A stretch of 64,000 nucleotides of DNA from Zhengitettix transpicula (lineage: Eukaryota; Arthropoda; Insecta; Orthoptera; Tetrigidae): contig CM073596.1 of the NCBI GenBank assembly GCA_037074705.1, positions 25,146,001 to 25,210,000 on the forward strand, given 5' to 3'. The first letter of the stretch is position 1. Each line of letters starts with the position of its first letter. The translations under genes and the position numbers were made by a program. Below the pieces are notes generated by a model. That model was given only the letters and a program-made list of their open reading frames with translations. It was not told the DNA's origin and searched no databases. Of this stretch, positions 25,035-35,163 are shown one piece after another.

Positions 25035-26614
25035 AACTGAAGGTTGTTCTTCAAATTTTCGGGGGCTCTCAGCCTTCAGGAAGGAGTGTTACATCATTCC
25101 GTGCACTGGCCGGACTGCCTCTGAAAATTTGAAGAACAACCTTCAGTTCCTCAGGTAAGCCACAACCTATCTCTCTTTCCTTTCCATACCAATATTGCAA
25201 TTATATATATGGAGTAATGCCATCAAGCGCCAATGTCCCTTGATCTTATACTGTGCTAAGGCAGGAGTGCCAGTAAATATATCTGTCATCAAAAGTTCAT
25301 AACAGGTAGCTTGTTGTAACTTTTTGCAATACATAGGAAATTAAAATTTGTACAATTCATGTATGTGATGCTATTACTTTACTAGGAATACAAACCAAAA
25401 TAAATGCATCATAAAATGATAATTACATAGGTACATAGTGTCATCTGCCATCAATTGTCCACAAGTAATAGAACCAAATTATACATTAAATAATTATATT
25501 ACATAACTATATATTGTTATTTAAAGAAAAAATTAGCATCCAATTATTACTACAATTTCTTTCAATGAAATGACATTGAAATAATCGTTTTCTCTTGAAA
25601 TGTTCAGTGATAGATGTATAAAATTGCTCAGTCTCTTCAGTGGCCATCCAGGTGGTTTCAAGTAGATTCCTATTCATGAACGCAATAGTTTTGTATTATT
25701 ATTATTATTGAAGTTCAGCATTTCAAAAATATGTTTACATGACAAATTTAATTTTCCTTCAGAGAAAATGAAGGTATTACATCTGGGCGATCGAGTGAAT
25801 AATAAAAATAAGCTACTTCAAAGGCTGTCAATTTTTTAAATTGATTCAATTGCCGTCTAATGTTTAGAACACTACAATGAGAGTAACTGAAATATTAAGA
25901 AACAATTAAGCCAAATTAAATTAAACAAGAAAAGTTAATTGGAGCTGACTAAGAATCACACCTTCCCATTGCTTCTAATTTCAAAGCTTGTAAGCGGCGG
26001 ACACGGAGACTGGTTGGAAACACCCTGGATAGTGTCAAAAGACATCTCTCTGCAATATCTAGTCTGTTGCAATCAAGGGCAGCAACACACACCTGTTCAA
26101 GTACCAGTAACCCTGAAAATGTTTGCTTTAGTTGAATATATCATTATACATTTGCTGTGAAAATAACAACTTACAAGTACAATAATTTTGCATCAATTCC
26201 TTCACTTACAAATACAAGAAACGTTTTTCACTAATATCTAAAGAAATAAAATTCTTACTTTCATCTCCAAGTTTGTTAATCTTTTTGGCTAATACTGTTT
26301 CCCATAAATCCACAACTTCTCTGCTTTTTCGTTCATTATCTTCTCTCCAAACTCTAAATAAATCACGAACTTCTAAAATGACAAAGAATGCATTTCCATA
26401 TTTATTTCCATGTAAAAATAACATTGAAAATAATTCTCTACGCTGATAATTACAGGTCACGTTGGCAATTCACTTAATAAATAGATAATTAAATATAATG
26501 CATATATTTTTGTGTGCTTACAGAGAAGCATAGTTTACGGCAAGTTCCGAATAAAACACGGCGAATCGAAGTGTGCTTACCTGACCACGTCATTTTATCA
26601 GAACTCCAACCCAT
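18911..26614 (-). CDS. EMC2: ER membrane protein complex subunit 2 (EMC2/TTC35), complete, eight exons
   Basis: Cytosolic TPR scaffold subunit of the EMC insertase, which inserts tail-anchored and multipass proteins into the ER membrane. Exons, in order: 26614-26581, 26372-26259, 26112-25962, 23767-23624, 23376-23220, 22255-22160, 19170-19073 and 18992-18911. Phases are consistent and give 291 aa; human EMC2 is 297. Conserved blocks include TWSEVRDLFRVWREDN near the start, LEQVCVAALDCNRLDIAE, the TPR segment NAAPRKRKVAILKARGK, DQEGWQELCELYLLEQDLA with AAFCMEELLIHNPHSHL, LNPNNMRALYGL, and the C-terminal LQITAS. The start is the ATG of MGWSSDKM; the inner ATG seven codons on could also serve. 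Exon 5 has a weak donor (CAG|GTTTCT). The introns hold many foldback repeats. Function is from family knowledge; identity is secure. Confidence 0.95.
20195..20320. repeat. Second copy of the 17990-18140 repeat with (TA)n
   Basis: Shares 'aacttggataatgaggaagg', 'atagaaataaataggag' and 'caatattaggagaatcca' with the copy at 17990-18140. A (TA)n tract of about 28 bases is at 20254-20281. It lies in EMC2 intron 6. Confidence 0.5.
20345..21340. repeat. Long unclassified repeat, copy 1 (possible solo LTR or retroelement remnant)
   Basis: The 3' part shares ordered blocks with 24140-24985: 'cagatttc-ttc', 'tatcaaacccagttatgacc' and an AT-rich end with 'ttgataat' and 'ttatttg'. The 5' part shares 'tttcctttgt' and 'tgcgcgc'. 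Both copies are in the same orientation and both run into a foldback element on their right side. No intact ORF. The class is uncertain. Confidence 0.4.
21374..21613. mobile_element. Complete foldback element (subfamily A) with matching 77-bp arms
   Basis: A 240-bp palindrome. The left arm starts 'attggtatggaaaggataga' and runs to 'gaggaactgaag'; the right arm is its reverse complement, with no mismatch seen by eye over about 77 bp. It even shares the variant 'ggatag' where other copies have 'ggaaag'. Each arm carries TTTCAG|GTAAG (plus strand at about 21570-21578; complement at 21410-21418). The centre contains 'ggctctcagcctccttcttc' and 'accagccggctgc'. It has no ORF of its own and lies in EMC2 intron 6. 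Confidence 0.85.
21670..21940. mobile_element. Foldback element (subfamily A), diverged right half
   Basis: Begins with 'gtaagaatgtgacattgtca' and the usual left arm with its splice-motif complement, then the centre. Its right arm is shortened: it keeps 'tctctctttcctttccatac' but has lost the CAG|GTAAG segment. It lies 57 bases from the preceding copy, in the same EMC2 intron. Confidence 0.75.
22640..23070. mobile_element. Foldback element (subfamily A) with duplicated right terminus
   Basis: Both outer termini are present: 'tatgacattgtcaaaaataa' on the left and 'aatatt-gcaattatttttgac' on the right. The right terminus occurs twice in tandem (about 22970-23012 and 23025-23068), so a segment of about 55 bp is duplicated. 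The right-arm splice motif has decayed ('cacttttagttggg'). It lies in EMC2 intron 5. Confidence 0.7.
23895..24135 (-). mobile_element. DDE transposase C-terminal fragment
   Basis: The minus-strand reading contains LKTFDDLHTNIESLI, then a Pro-Lys segment and, after a stop, a short tail. This is the usual C-terminal pattern of insect mariner-like DDE transposases ('tleeLk--I---I--i'). The left edge begins 'acagggtggatcagagca', resembling such terminal repeats. Truncated and nonfunctional; in EMC2 intron 3. Confidence 0.5.
24140..24985. repeat. Long unclassified repeat, copy 2
   Basis: A diverged relative of 20345-21340 in the same orientation, sharing 'cagatttcatt', 'tatcaaacccagttgtgacc' and the AT-rich right end. 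It is followed at once by a (TA)n tract and a foldback element, as is copy 1. It lies in EMC2 intron 3. Confidence 0.4.
24998..25205. mobile_element. (TA)n tract with truncated foldback element (subfamily A)
   Basis: About 34 bases of (TA)n are followed directly by the inner arm 'aggaactgaaggttgttctt', the centre and the right arm ending 'ctttccataccaatattgca'. A CAG|GTAAG motif is at about 25150-25157. The outer part of the left arm is missing. Confidence 0.7.
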
Positions 26615-26989
26615 CCCTAAAAATGACAGTTCTAACGCTCTAAATAGTTATCGAATAACTTTCAATTGGTACTGAATTAAAATACGAGACGCCAAAGATA
26701 ACAAGATAAAAGGGGTCTGGCAACCAAATTAATTCTCTGGAATTAACATCACGTAGAGGGCGAAATTTCTAAACTTAACAGACTTTCTTACGAGATAAAT
26801 ACTGAGCGCTGATTGGCTGCATAGTAAAAGTGGAAGTCGTAGCATGTGTTCTGATAGGCACCTAAAATCTGAAGCTTGTTTGGAAAGTAATACCAGCAAT
26901 AAATATGTATGTTTAATAATAATAATAAAAGAAATTAGCCATTTTTAGAATATAAAAATGAAAACCTTGTAACTTGATACCATTGTAAC

Positions 26990-27060
26990 AAGATAAAATA
27001 GTCAAATTCAGACAAAAAAAGTGATTATATAAATACCACACAACGTTTCTTTATGCGCCA
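26990..27060. repeat. Terminal fragment of the dispersed Penelope-like repeat
   Basis: Contains 'acaagataaaatagtcaaat' and 'ataaataccacacaacgttt', matching the termini at 30280-30360 and the reverse complement of 52115-52170. Just upstream of EMC2. Confidence 0.5.
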
Positions 27061-27589
27061 AAAAAATATAAAAAAACAAGAGCGACACAACCGTGTTGAC
27101 AAATTCAAAATCAGTTGCTTCATTACTAATTTTCAAAACATAATTTTTATTTCCATTTGTCACGAAAGTATTTCTATTCTAAATGTTCCTTAAAAAGAAC
27201 TCCTCATCATTGAATTTTGTTCCATAATAATCTGGATCGTCAAAATATTTACTTCAGTAATATGTTTCGCATTACTTAATGTTATGTAAAATAATTTTAT
27301 TTTGATGAGAAATATATTTACTTTTCTTTCCTACTTCCTTCCTGAGATTACTCCTCAAAATTCATACAATTTTATGTTAATACACATAGTTTGTTTATTA
27401 TAACATCTATGAACTATTTTTTTCACTAAAAGAAAATTGGGGTGGGGGCTAAATCACAATACAATATCAAATAATTCTAAGGCTCTACTGCAATTGAAGG
27501 ACATTACAACTTAATGTTAGAACTTTTAAGGTTTATGCAATAAAGTCAGCTGTGTCGACAAATTTATAACATTCGTCGACGAGTAAAAG

Positions 27590-29525
27590 CTCATTTTGCT
27601 TTAGGGATAGCAAAGTTAGAAGACCGTTTAATACCTGGTAAGAGATGTGCTTCATGGTTCAATAGAGATGTTATTGATAACAGAACAGGAAGAAACAAGT
27701 GCTTTCAGAGGTTTAAACTATTGCTAACCCAGGGTGTTGATTCCAGTGAAGTCACTGATGCTTGGGAAATTTATAAAGGGCGCGGAATAATTGTGTCACT
27801 GTCATTAGAAGTCAAAAAAAGAAATATGCTGAACAGATCATTGGCGGAAATGTGGACTACCGCAGCCGACTGAGGAGCATTAAAAAGACTGATTTCGGTC
27901 GACAGGTTACAATTTAATCAGCTTCGCTTTGGAGATGAAGTGATGAATGATCCTGCAGATATGGCACAGAAGCTGAATACATATTATCAGAAAAGTTTGG
28001 AAGAGTCAGTGATGTCGGTCCCATCTTGTACAACAGATTTCAACATTAGAGAGTGTGAAAATGCCATAAGTGAGATTGATGTTTTAGACGTTGAAAGTGT
28101 GGGAAAAATAGTACAAAGTTTAAAAAATTCTGCATTTTAGGGACTTCTGTCACCACAGTGATTAAAAAGATTGTGACCTATAGTTGGGAAGGAAGTGGTC
28201 AAGTTGTTGCCGGTGTTAATGATGGAGTCCATTTTGTTTACTGAAATTGAGAAGCTCGTTGATGATAATAATATTTTAAGCAATTGTCAGTCAGGTTTTT
28301 GAGAAAAACATTCTACTGAATCTGCGCTTCAGTTTGTGGTAGAACAACGGAAGAGAGAGAGAGATAAAAATGTAACTGTAGCAGTGTTTTTGGATCTAAA
28401 AAGGGCATGCGAAACAATAGACAGAGATAGATTGATAAATAAGCTAGAAAACTATAGAATTAGAGGCAAGATATTGGGTTGGTTGCAATATTATTTTAAA
28501 CACAGAACCCAATATGTAAAAATAGCTGAAAGTTGTTCCAGCAAGACTGACATAACGTTTGGTGTAGCCCAAGGGAGCAAGTTGGGTCCTCTTTTGTTTA
28601 CATTGTATATAAATGATCTCCCTAGGTACAAAAGAAACTGTAGTATACATCTTTTTGCCAACGACTCTTTATTATACATATCTGGATGTGATTTAAATTC
28701 TGAGTTAAATTGTTTGAATAGTGAATTGATAATTGTATCCGAATGGTCAAGGTTAATTAGTTGTTGTTAAATGTAAATAAGCCAAATAGTTAGTAATAGA
28801 ATCGACATTAATGTTGGACAAGTCAATGTTTATATAAATGACTGTCTGATAGATTGTGTAAATAACTTCAAGTATCTTGGGATTATGATAGACAATAAGT
28901 TAAAATGGAATGAGCATGAGAATTAATTATAAAGAAATTAGCCAATAATGTAGGTCTCCTAGGGAGATTAAGATCTGCGTTGTCCAGAAAATTCAAATAA
29001 TTAGTGTATAAAACTTAAATAATTCCGTATCTGCAGTACAGTAACTCTGTATTGTAGATAATGGTAGGTAGTAACATAGATCGTATCTAAATAATTAATA
29101 GGGCAATGAAATATATTTTAGGTAGAAAAAGATATGCTAGTGCCGCAGATATGCTGTGCAAATTAAAATGGCTGGATATAAGGCAGCAAATATTTTTTGA
29201 TGCCATGTTGTTTATATTTAGGTTAGAGAATAAGTTACTTTAACAATCTACTGAGTAAGAAAAGTGATTACATTGTTACCAAACTAAGAATAAGGAAAAT
29301 TACTAATTAGAATGTAGAAATAAATGTAGTACTATGAATTCAATATTTAATAAGGGTTTAGTCAATTATAATAAGATACCCAGGGAAATAAAAAAATGCA
29401 AAAGTATCAGTGAATTTAAGAAAAGGATCAGTGTGTATGCTAGAAATAATTTGTAAGCTATTTTTCATTTACTGACTTATTTATTGTTGTTAATACGTTA
29501 TTAGCTTAAGCTAAATAAATAAATG
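27590..29525 (+). pseudogene. Inactive LINE (non-LTR retrotransposon) with reverse-transcriptase remnant
   Basis: An interrupted reverse transcriptase reads in the plus direction. Visible parts are a pre-RT region (CASWFNRDVI, QLRFGDEVMNDPADMAQKLN), the RT core (VAVFLDLKRACETIDRDRL, FGVAQGSKLGPLLFTLYIND), a damaged catalytic motif (FANDS where families have FADD/YADD) and the thumb (CVNNFKYLGIMIDNKLKWN, KYILGRKRYASAADMLCKLK). Stops and frameshifts interrupt every section, and no endonuclease domain was seen, so it is 5'-truncated. It ends in a short (TAAA)n tract near 29510-29523, as in many insect LINEs. I cannot fix the clade. Confidence 0.85.
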
Positions 29526-30239
29526 GATGATGCAATCAGAGTTCCGAACATGTTCAGTCAGTCAAACCGATTTAGTGTATTTATTTTCGCATCTCATATG
29601 AATGAAAACAATGAAATAATGTAGTAACAGAATCCAAAATACTTTTGATACACGTGAAAACTGAAATGAAATAACTTGTTTTAGGGAAATCACTAAAATA
29701 GAACATCTTTGAATAATGGGATATGTTTTCTCTTGGAATAAAATCATTTGTAGCATAAGTTTTACGTGCCGAATACTCTCAAGTAGGTGTAACCCTACTT
29801 CATTTGTTTATCGACATGATCCGTGATATTAAACTTGAAATAAGCTTAAATTGAAATGACATTATAACAATAAGACTAGTGTGCTAAAATGTATGTAAGA
29901 TTATCATCAAGGAACCCGGCAGTTAATTTTATACTTCTGTTTACTATGGGGTAATAATAATATCGAAATTGAAACCCGCTTAATTATTTGTATAATCATG
30001 AATGTATAATACATCCAGAAACAATTTTGAAAAAAAGGTTAAAAATTAACACGTTTTCTCCTGTATCTAGGACTTGATAAGGCGTACAGTGGCAAAAATA
30101 ATTTCCATAAAATACCAAATTCTTCTATAATTATTAGATAAATAATGAATTTATATGAAAAAATTTAGCGTAGAATTACCAAGCCATGTCTGAATTGCCC
30201 AGAAATTTTTAAGCTAAATTTATTTATATAACGTCAATA

Positions 30240-30410
30240 TTTTGCTAGTATTTATAGAGGAATAAGAAGATAAAATAGTTAAATAGAGGAATAAGAAGAT
30301 AAAATAGTCAAATGATAGACAAAATGGAGTGATGATATAAATACCACAGAACGTTTCTGGAAACGTTGTCCTATTCGTCAGGTTTTTGAAAAACACAAGA
30401 GACACAAGCG
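30240..30410. repeat. Terminal fragment of the dispersed Penelope-like repeat, with internal duplication
   Basis: Contains two tandem copies of 'gaggaataagaagataaaat', then 'gatgatataaataccacaga', 'acgtttctggaaacgttgtc' and a downstream A-rich segment. It matches the other copies of this terminus in reverse orientation. Located upstream of the p24 gene. Confidence 0.5.
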
Positions 30411-30946
30411 CACGATACAGTTGACCATCCCAAAAGCGAAGCTAAACGCAACAACAATGGGAAAGTAGAAGGGTTAGCGTAACAATTAGGGATCATAGCT
30501 TTTGTTGAGTTTCATACTATCAATTTATACGTTAATTGCTGTGATGTTTGATTTAATATGAAGCATTTCTGATATTGAGTAAAACTGCCATTTGGCTATT
30601 TTATCTTAAAACCGACGTATTATATTTTCATTTCTATGAAAAGAAAAATTTTGTATTGCATGGACATTATTTACCCCATTGTATACTAGATCAGTTCGCA
30701 GATTGTGTTACTTATTAAGTTTTTATGTTAATAAAGTGTTCTTAATCTTAGTTGACAACTTTTGTTCATGGTTTCTATAACATTTACACAACCAAATCAA
30801 AAGTTTAAGGATATCGTAATTGAAACTAATACTTTTCCAGTTTTCAATAATTCATTTGTTGCTTTACTTGGCTCAAAATATCTTTGACTTTCGATGACGT
30901 GTTTCAAGTTAACCTAGTAGTTTTGCCTTGAGATATTGACTTCAAA

Positions 30947-33024
30947 ATGATCAATATTAATTTGCGTTGCCTTGTTATCGTATTACTGTTCCACGTTTCT
31001 AATTGTTTGTACTTCCACATAGCTGAGTCAGAACGAAAATGCTTTATTGAAGAAATACCAGACGAGACAACCGTTTTAGGTTAGTGTATAGCTTTGTATT
31101 ATGTACAATATGTATTTGTTACTGTCAGTCACTTATATTGGAGTATATTTTGAATTGTACTGTGGTGTGTTTTTAAAGAACTGGTGCTATTTCATTGTTA
31201 TGCTGAAATTTTGAATTGTAGTTGATTAAATAAGTTTAGGTTCACATCACAATATGCTTTGATTCGTAGGTGTATCGGCGGAACTATTTATGTTGATATT
31301 AATTGTCGTAACATTACACATATGTTGAAAGCATTGTTATAGTTGTTTCCGTCCTCATATTGTACATATAGTAAGTTCAGCAATGAGTTTTTATATCAGA
31401 TTTTGCCATAATAATTATTTATATCAATTTCACTAAATGGGGAGTACTGTATACACCTGATCAATTACTTGTTTCTTGTAAACTTATATAAGATGTTAGA
31501 AATGCGTGTAAATATTCAGTCATCTCAGAAGACATGCAAGCTTTATTCACAATAAACTAATGCAAGTACCATTCGGAATATTGCCAAATATTTTATTTTT
31601 GGTTGGTTTAATTTGTAAAACATTTCGTGTGAATTTTTATTCTGTATAAATAGTTCTCATGCTTATAACCAAGGGGAGTAACCCTTATATTGCAACATTT
31701 TGATGACTTGGTACGTCATTTTTCGGTGAAGTGCCAATTCCTGGGCGTGGAATTGTATTTGTACAGAATAGATGCTGGTTGAGAAAGTCATAAAAGATTC
31801 AAATTTAATGTATATTCCATTTGCACAACATCTACACTGAAAAAAGTTTACATTCTTCATTTTTATGCTTTCAGTTAATTACAAAGTTGAATTATATGAC
31901 CCAAAAAGTGGCGGGTTCATGCCTTCCAGCCCTGGAATTGGAATGCATGTTGAAGTGAGAGACCCAGATGATAAGGTTATATTATCAAGGGTAAGGTTGT
32001 TTCAACTATTGTTAACGTTTCTTTTATTTGAAATAATGCATCATAGAAAGTATTGTTAAATAAATACAATTTCCTACGTATGTAATTGTTGACTGTAACT
32101 TCATCCATATATTGCAGGTTTACAGTTCAGAAGGAAGAATTTCATTTACATCCCAGATACCAGGAGAACATGTAATTTGCCTTTATTCGAACAGAACCAG
32201 CTGGTTCAGTGGGTCTCAGTTGGTGAGTTTAATATGAATTGGAACAGCAATTAATTGTGGATGAAACATCATCACATAATTAATACATATTGAATCTGGT
32301 TTATTAACTATTGATTTATATTCATTATTTTCTAATTTTTGGACTTCAATTTACGTTGAGTTACAATTGTTTTTTGCTGAGAGTTCACACACCCAATTAC
32401 TTTTCTTCTTTCAAGTTCTCTAGCAGCTGCACTCTTCTTCCTCCCCAACCTGGCAGTCCAGTCATGTGTCCTTGATACAATCCTTATTTTAAAATAATAG
32501 AATTACTAAGTCTCCAATTTTTTCTTCTTCAGAGAGTTCACCTGGACATCCAGGTTGGAGAACATGCTGTGGACTATGCCAATGTTGCTCAGAAAGAGAA
32601 GCTGACAGAAATACAGCTCAGGGTGCGACAGCTTCTAGACCAGGTTGACCAAATTGCAAAGGAACAGAATTATCAAAGGGTGGGTTAAATGCAACATTTT
32701 CCCCAGTGAATTTTATTTAGTTGACACAGAAATGTGTACATCAATGTAAACAATGTCTATGAGAAATGTCAGTAATTAGCTAGCAGTATATTCAGAAAGT
32801 TCATTACTACTTGTTATGTATTAAGTATAATGTTATGATGACTTATAAATGGTGCCATTTCTTAAAAATTTCAGTCTAGGGAAGAACGTTTCAGGCAGAC
32901 CAGTGAAAGCACAAACCAGCGAGTCCTGTGGTGGTCTCTCACACAGACGGCAATTCTCCTCGGAATGGGCGCATGGCAGATGCGTCACCTCAAAAGCTTC
33001 TTTGAGGCTAAGAAGCTTGTCTAA
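30947..33024 (+). CDS. eca: p24-alpha cargo receptor (eclair/TMED4/TMED9 class), complete, five exons
   Basis: Type I membrane protein of the p24 family that cycles between ER and Golgi in COPII and COPI vesicles and sorts cargo. Exons: 30947-31079, 31875-31990, 32118-32222, 32533-32679 and 32875-33024, giving 216 aa. A signal peptide (about 1-20, core LVIVLLFHV) is followed by the mature start [16 protein letters not shown]. The GOLD domain holds [26 protein letters not shown] and the partner cysteine in HVICLYSN. Then come the luminal coiled coil ([18 protein letters not shown]), a membrane span ([19 protein letters not shown]) and the tail SFFEAKKLV, with an FF COPII signal and a KK COPI signal. 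At the exon 4/5 junction the family tyrosine (QRYREERF) reads serine here. Alternative names are TMED4 and TMED9; insects usually have a single alpha member. Confidence 0.96.
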
Positions 33025-33309
33025 ATATTTTCAGAGTGAACAATTTGTCGTGCAAACAGGGATGGGTATCAAAATTGAGATGCTGGACATATCTAGTGCC
33101 CAAGTGGTATTGTTGGAGTGACTGTGTTTCAGTTTAACACAGAAAATCTAATATTCCAATAATTGGAATAATGGTTTTGTTATGTAATTTATTAAATTCT
33201 AGATTTAGGATTTAGTTTTGCTGTTCAAAATTCATACACTAAAGTATTGTTTACTACTTTCTTTTTTATCTCTTGTGTGATGTATTTGTTGTCACCCGCT
33301 CCAGAAAAA

Positions 33310-33315
33310 AATAAA
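33310..33315 (+). terminator. p24 gene polyadenylation signal
   Basis: AATAAA lies 286 bases after the stop codon, with a second AATAAA at about 33339-33344 followed by a T/G-rich stretch. Either could serve. Confidence 0.5.
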
Positions 33316-33344
33316 ACAGGTTGTTAAATTTCTAAGGAAATAAA

Positions 33345-35022
33345 ACTTGACTGTTTGTAATTATTTATCCTTTGTTTCTCTGCTAAGAATGAGGTAGTAA
33401 TGGTAGAACCTTTAAAATTTTTATGTATATTAAAAATAGTATTACATATTACCAAAGTTAATTCCAATTTTTAAAATATATGGATGAGGGATAGTTGTAT
33501 CTAAAGTGAAGATTGAGATAATCAAGTTGAATATTTATCCTTTTAACTACTTCTACAATAAATACAGCACCACCAAGTGCACACAAATAACAAATGCCAT
33601 CAGTAGATAATTGAGTTAATTTATTAATATAATGACTGAAACACAAACTACAATGTTTGTAGATAACAAAATAACAGTGACAAGAGTAAGACCTTATCAG
33701 TCATTTTAGTTATGTTATGCTGTTTTCCCGTCCATATATATATATATATCACCTTGTTATACAATTGATGGACCTCTGTTTAAACAAAAGATAATCTTTA
33801 ATTGTGATAAGGATAAGTCCTTTGATAACATAACTGAAAAAAATGTACATCATACTTAAACAGCATCTTGGATGAATAAATTTTCCTCCAATGAAATAGA
33901 AATCCAAAAATTAAATTAAAAATCGATTACAAATTTGTACACTAAATTGAGTTGCAATAGTGAAATTATACCTGCGTATCACTTGTAAATAATAATGTTA
34001 TGAAAAGTGACTAATCTCCAATTGAAACATACACTACAACCAACCAAATATAATTGCACTCGTAACAATACTGACGTACTTGCATTTCAAATTCCGTGCA
34101 AAAATAGACCGTAATATTTTATTTCATTACCACTCCCACATGAAATATTATGGTAACAGTCACTTGGGTGTAGGTGGTTTTAATTTTTATATGTATTTTT
34201 TTAAAAGGTTTCATATACTCTTACTAAGTTAATCTTGTCTTTTTGTGTGTATATTTATATATATATATATTTACATACACTGGTGTGTGAACAATGTTTC
34301 TAAAGTATGTACATCTAAATCGGCACTTACTCCATTTTAAGTGCACAATCGACTAAGAAAATGGTATCTGAATGTAAACAAATTACAGCTTTACAACAAA
34401 CATGTTTAGTTACAAAAATTGTCAGGGTTCTCTGGGGTCCACCATAAAGGAATTCAAGACGTATAATAGGTTACACCTGTCTTAGGGATGGGGAAAAGTT
34501 ATTGGCCGACATTATTCTACACTAAGTGCCTATATATGCTGTATCTGTACACAAAGATATACAAAAATGCAAATCACAGCTGTAGCAAAGCATAATCACA
34601 ATTCTTAGTCACTGATAACACAAAACAGGCCCCAATTCTCACATTACTAAGTCAGAGTTGAAGCAAGACTTTATTTGTGATTGGTGCTGCTAGCAGGAAT
34701 TTTTACAGAAAATTGTTCTCCACATGCATGCACCCTTTGTTATATGAGAATAAAAGTTTGTCTAATTTATGACAAGTTTTAATTATAAACCTGAATTTAG
34801 TAAAGTTATCCTCACACATAAAAAGGGTCATAAATTTATCACAAATTCTTGCAACAAAGGAAATATCTATTTATGTATTTTAAGTACCAACTAAAAGTTG
34901 TTTATAAAAATATATATGAAGGAGACTGATTACCCTTATTAAGTATTTTCCTTCATATTATGAAACATAAAATCTTGCTTTTCTCAGATAATAAATATGT
35001 TGATTCATAATGGTTGCTCATT
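33345..35022. other. Intergenic space between the convergent p24 and Slik genes
   Basis: No coding region seen. It contains short (TA)n runs near 33737-33750 and 34256-34271 and the likely Slik 3' UTR. A complement of AATAAA at about 34670-34675 could end the distal Slik transcript. Confidence 0.4.
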
Positions 35023-35163
35023 TTATCCCTCAGAGACAGATGACAGACTGCTGCGGGTAGAACCCAGATTGGAAAGATCTGGAAGGTCATTGGGGAGAAC
35101 CATTATGGGACCAAACAATTGACCCTGTTCTTCCAGTTGCTGGGCAAACTGCTCCTCCAGGCG
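35023..35163 (-). CDS. Slik: Slik distal alternative last exon (B)
   Basis: Acceptor TTTGTCTAG|CGCCTG, phase 0, 46 codons and a TAA stop. It starts [17 protein letters not shown], which aligns with the start of exon A and with the end of the SLK/STK10 coiled coil (LEE-F-x-K-x-EQE-FF). It then diverges to [13 protein letters not shown] and a Ser-rich end SSLSSVSEG. It lacks the KFFPF-like segment of exon A. It follows exon A in the transcription direction, so using it requires skipping exon A. Confidence 0.8.
   Translation of the reverse strand, partial: RLEEQFAQQLEEQGQLFGPIMVLPNDLPDLSNLGSTRSSLSSVSEG

Noticed and set aside
25939..26160. Plus-strand ORF of 73 codons
   Set aside because: Antisense shadow of EMC2 exon 3, whose minus-strand reading matches the family closely.
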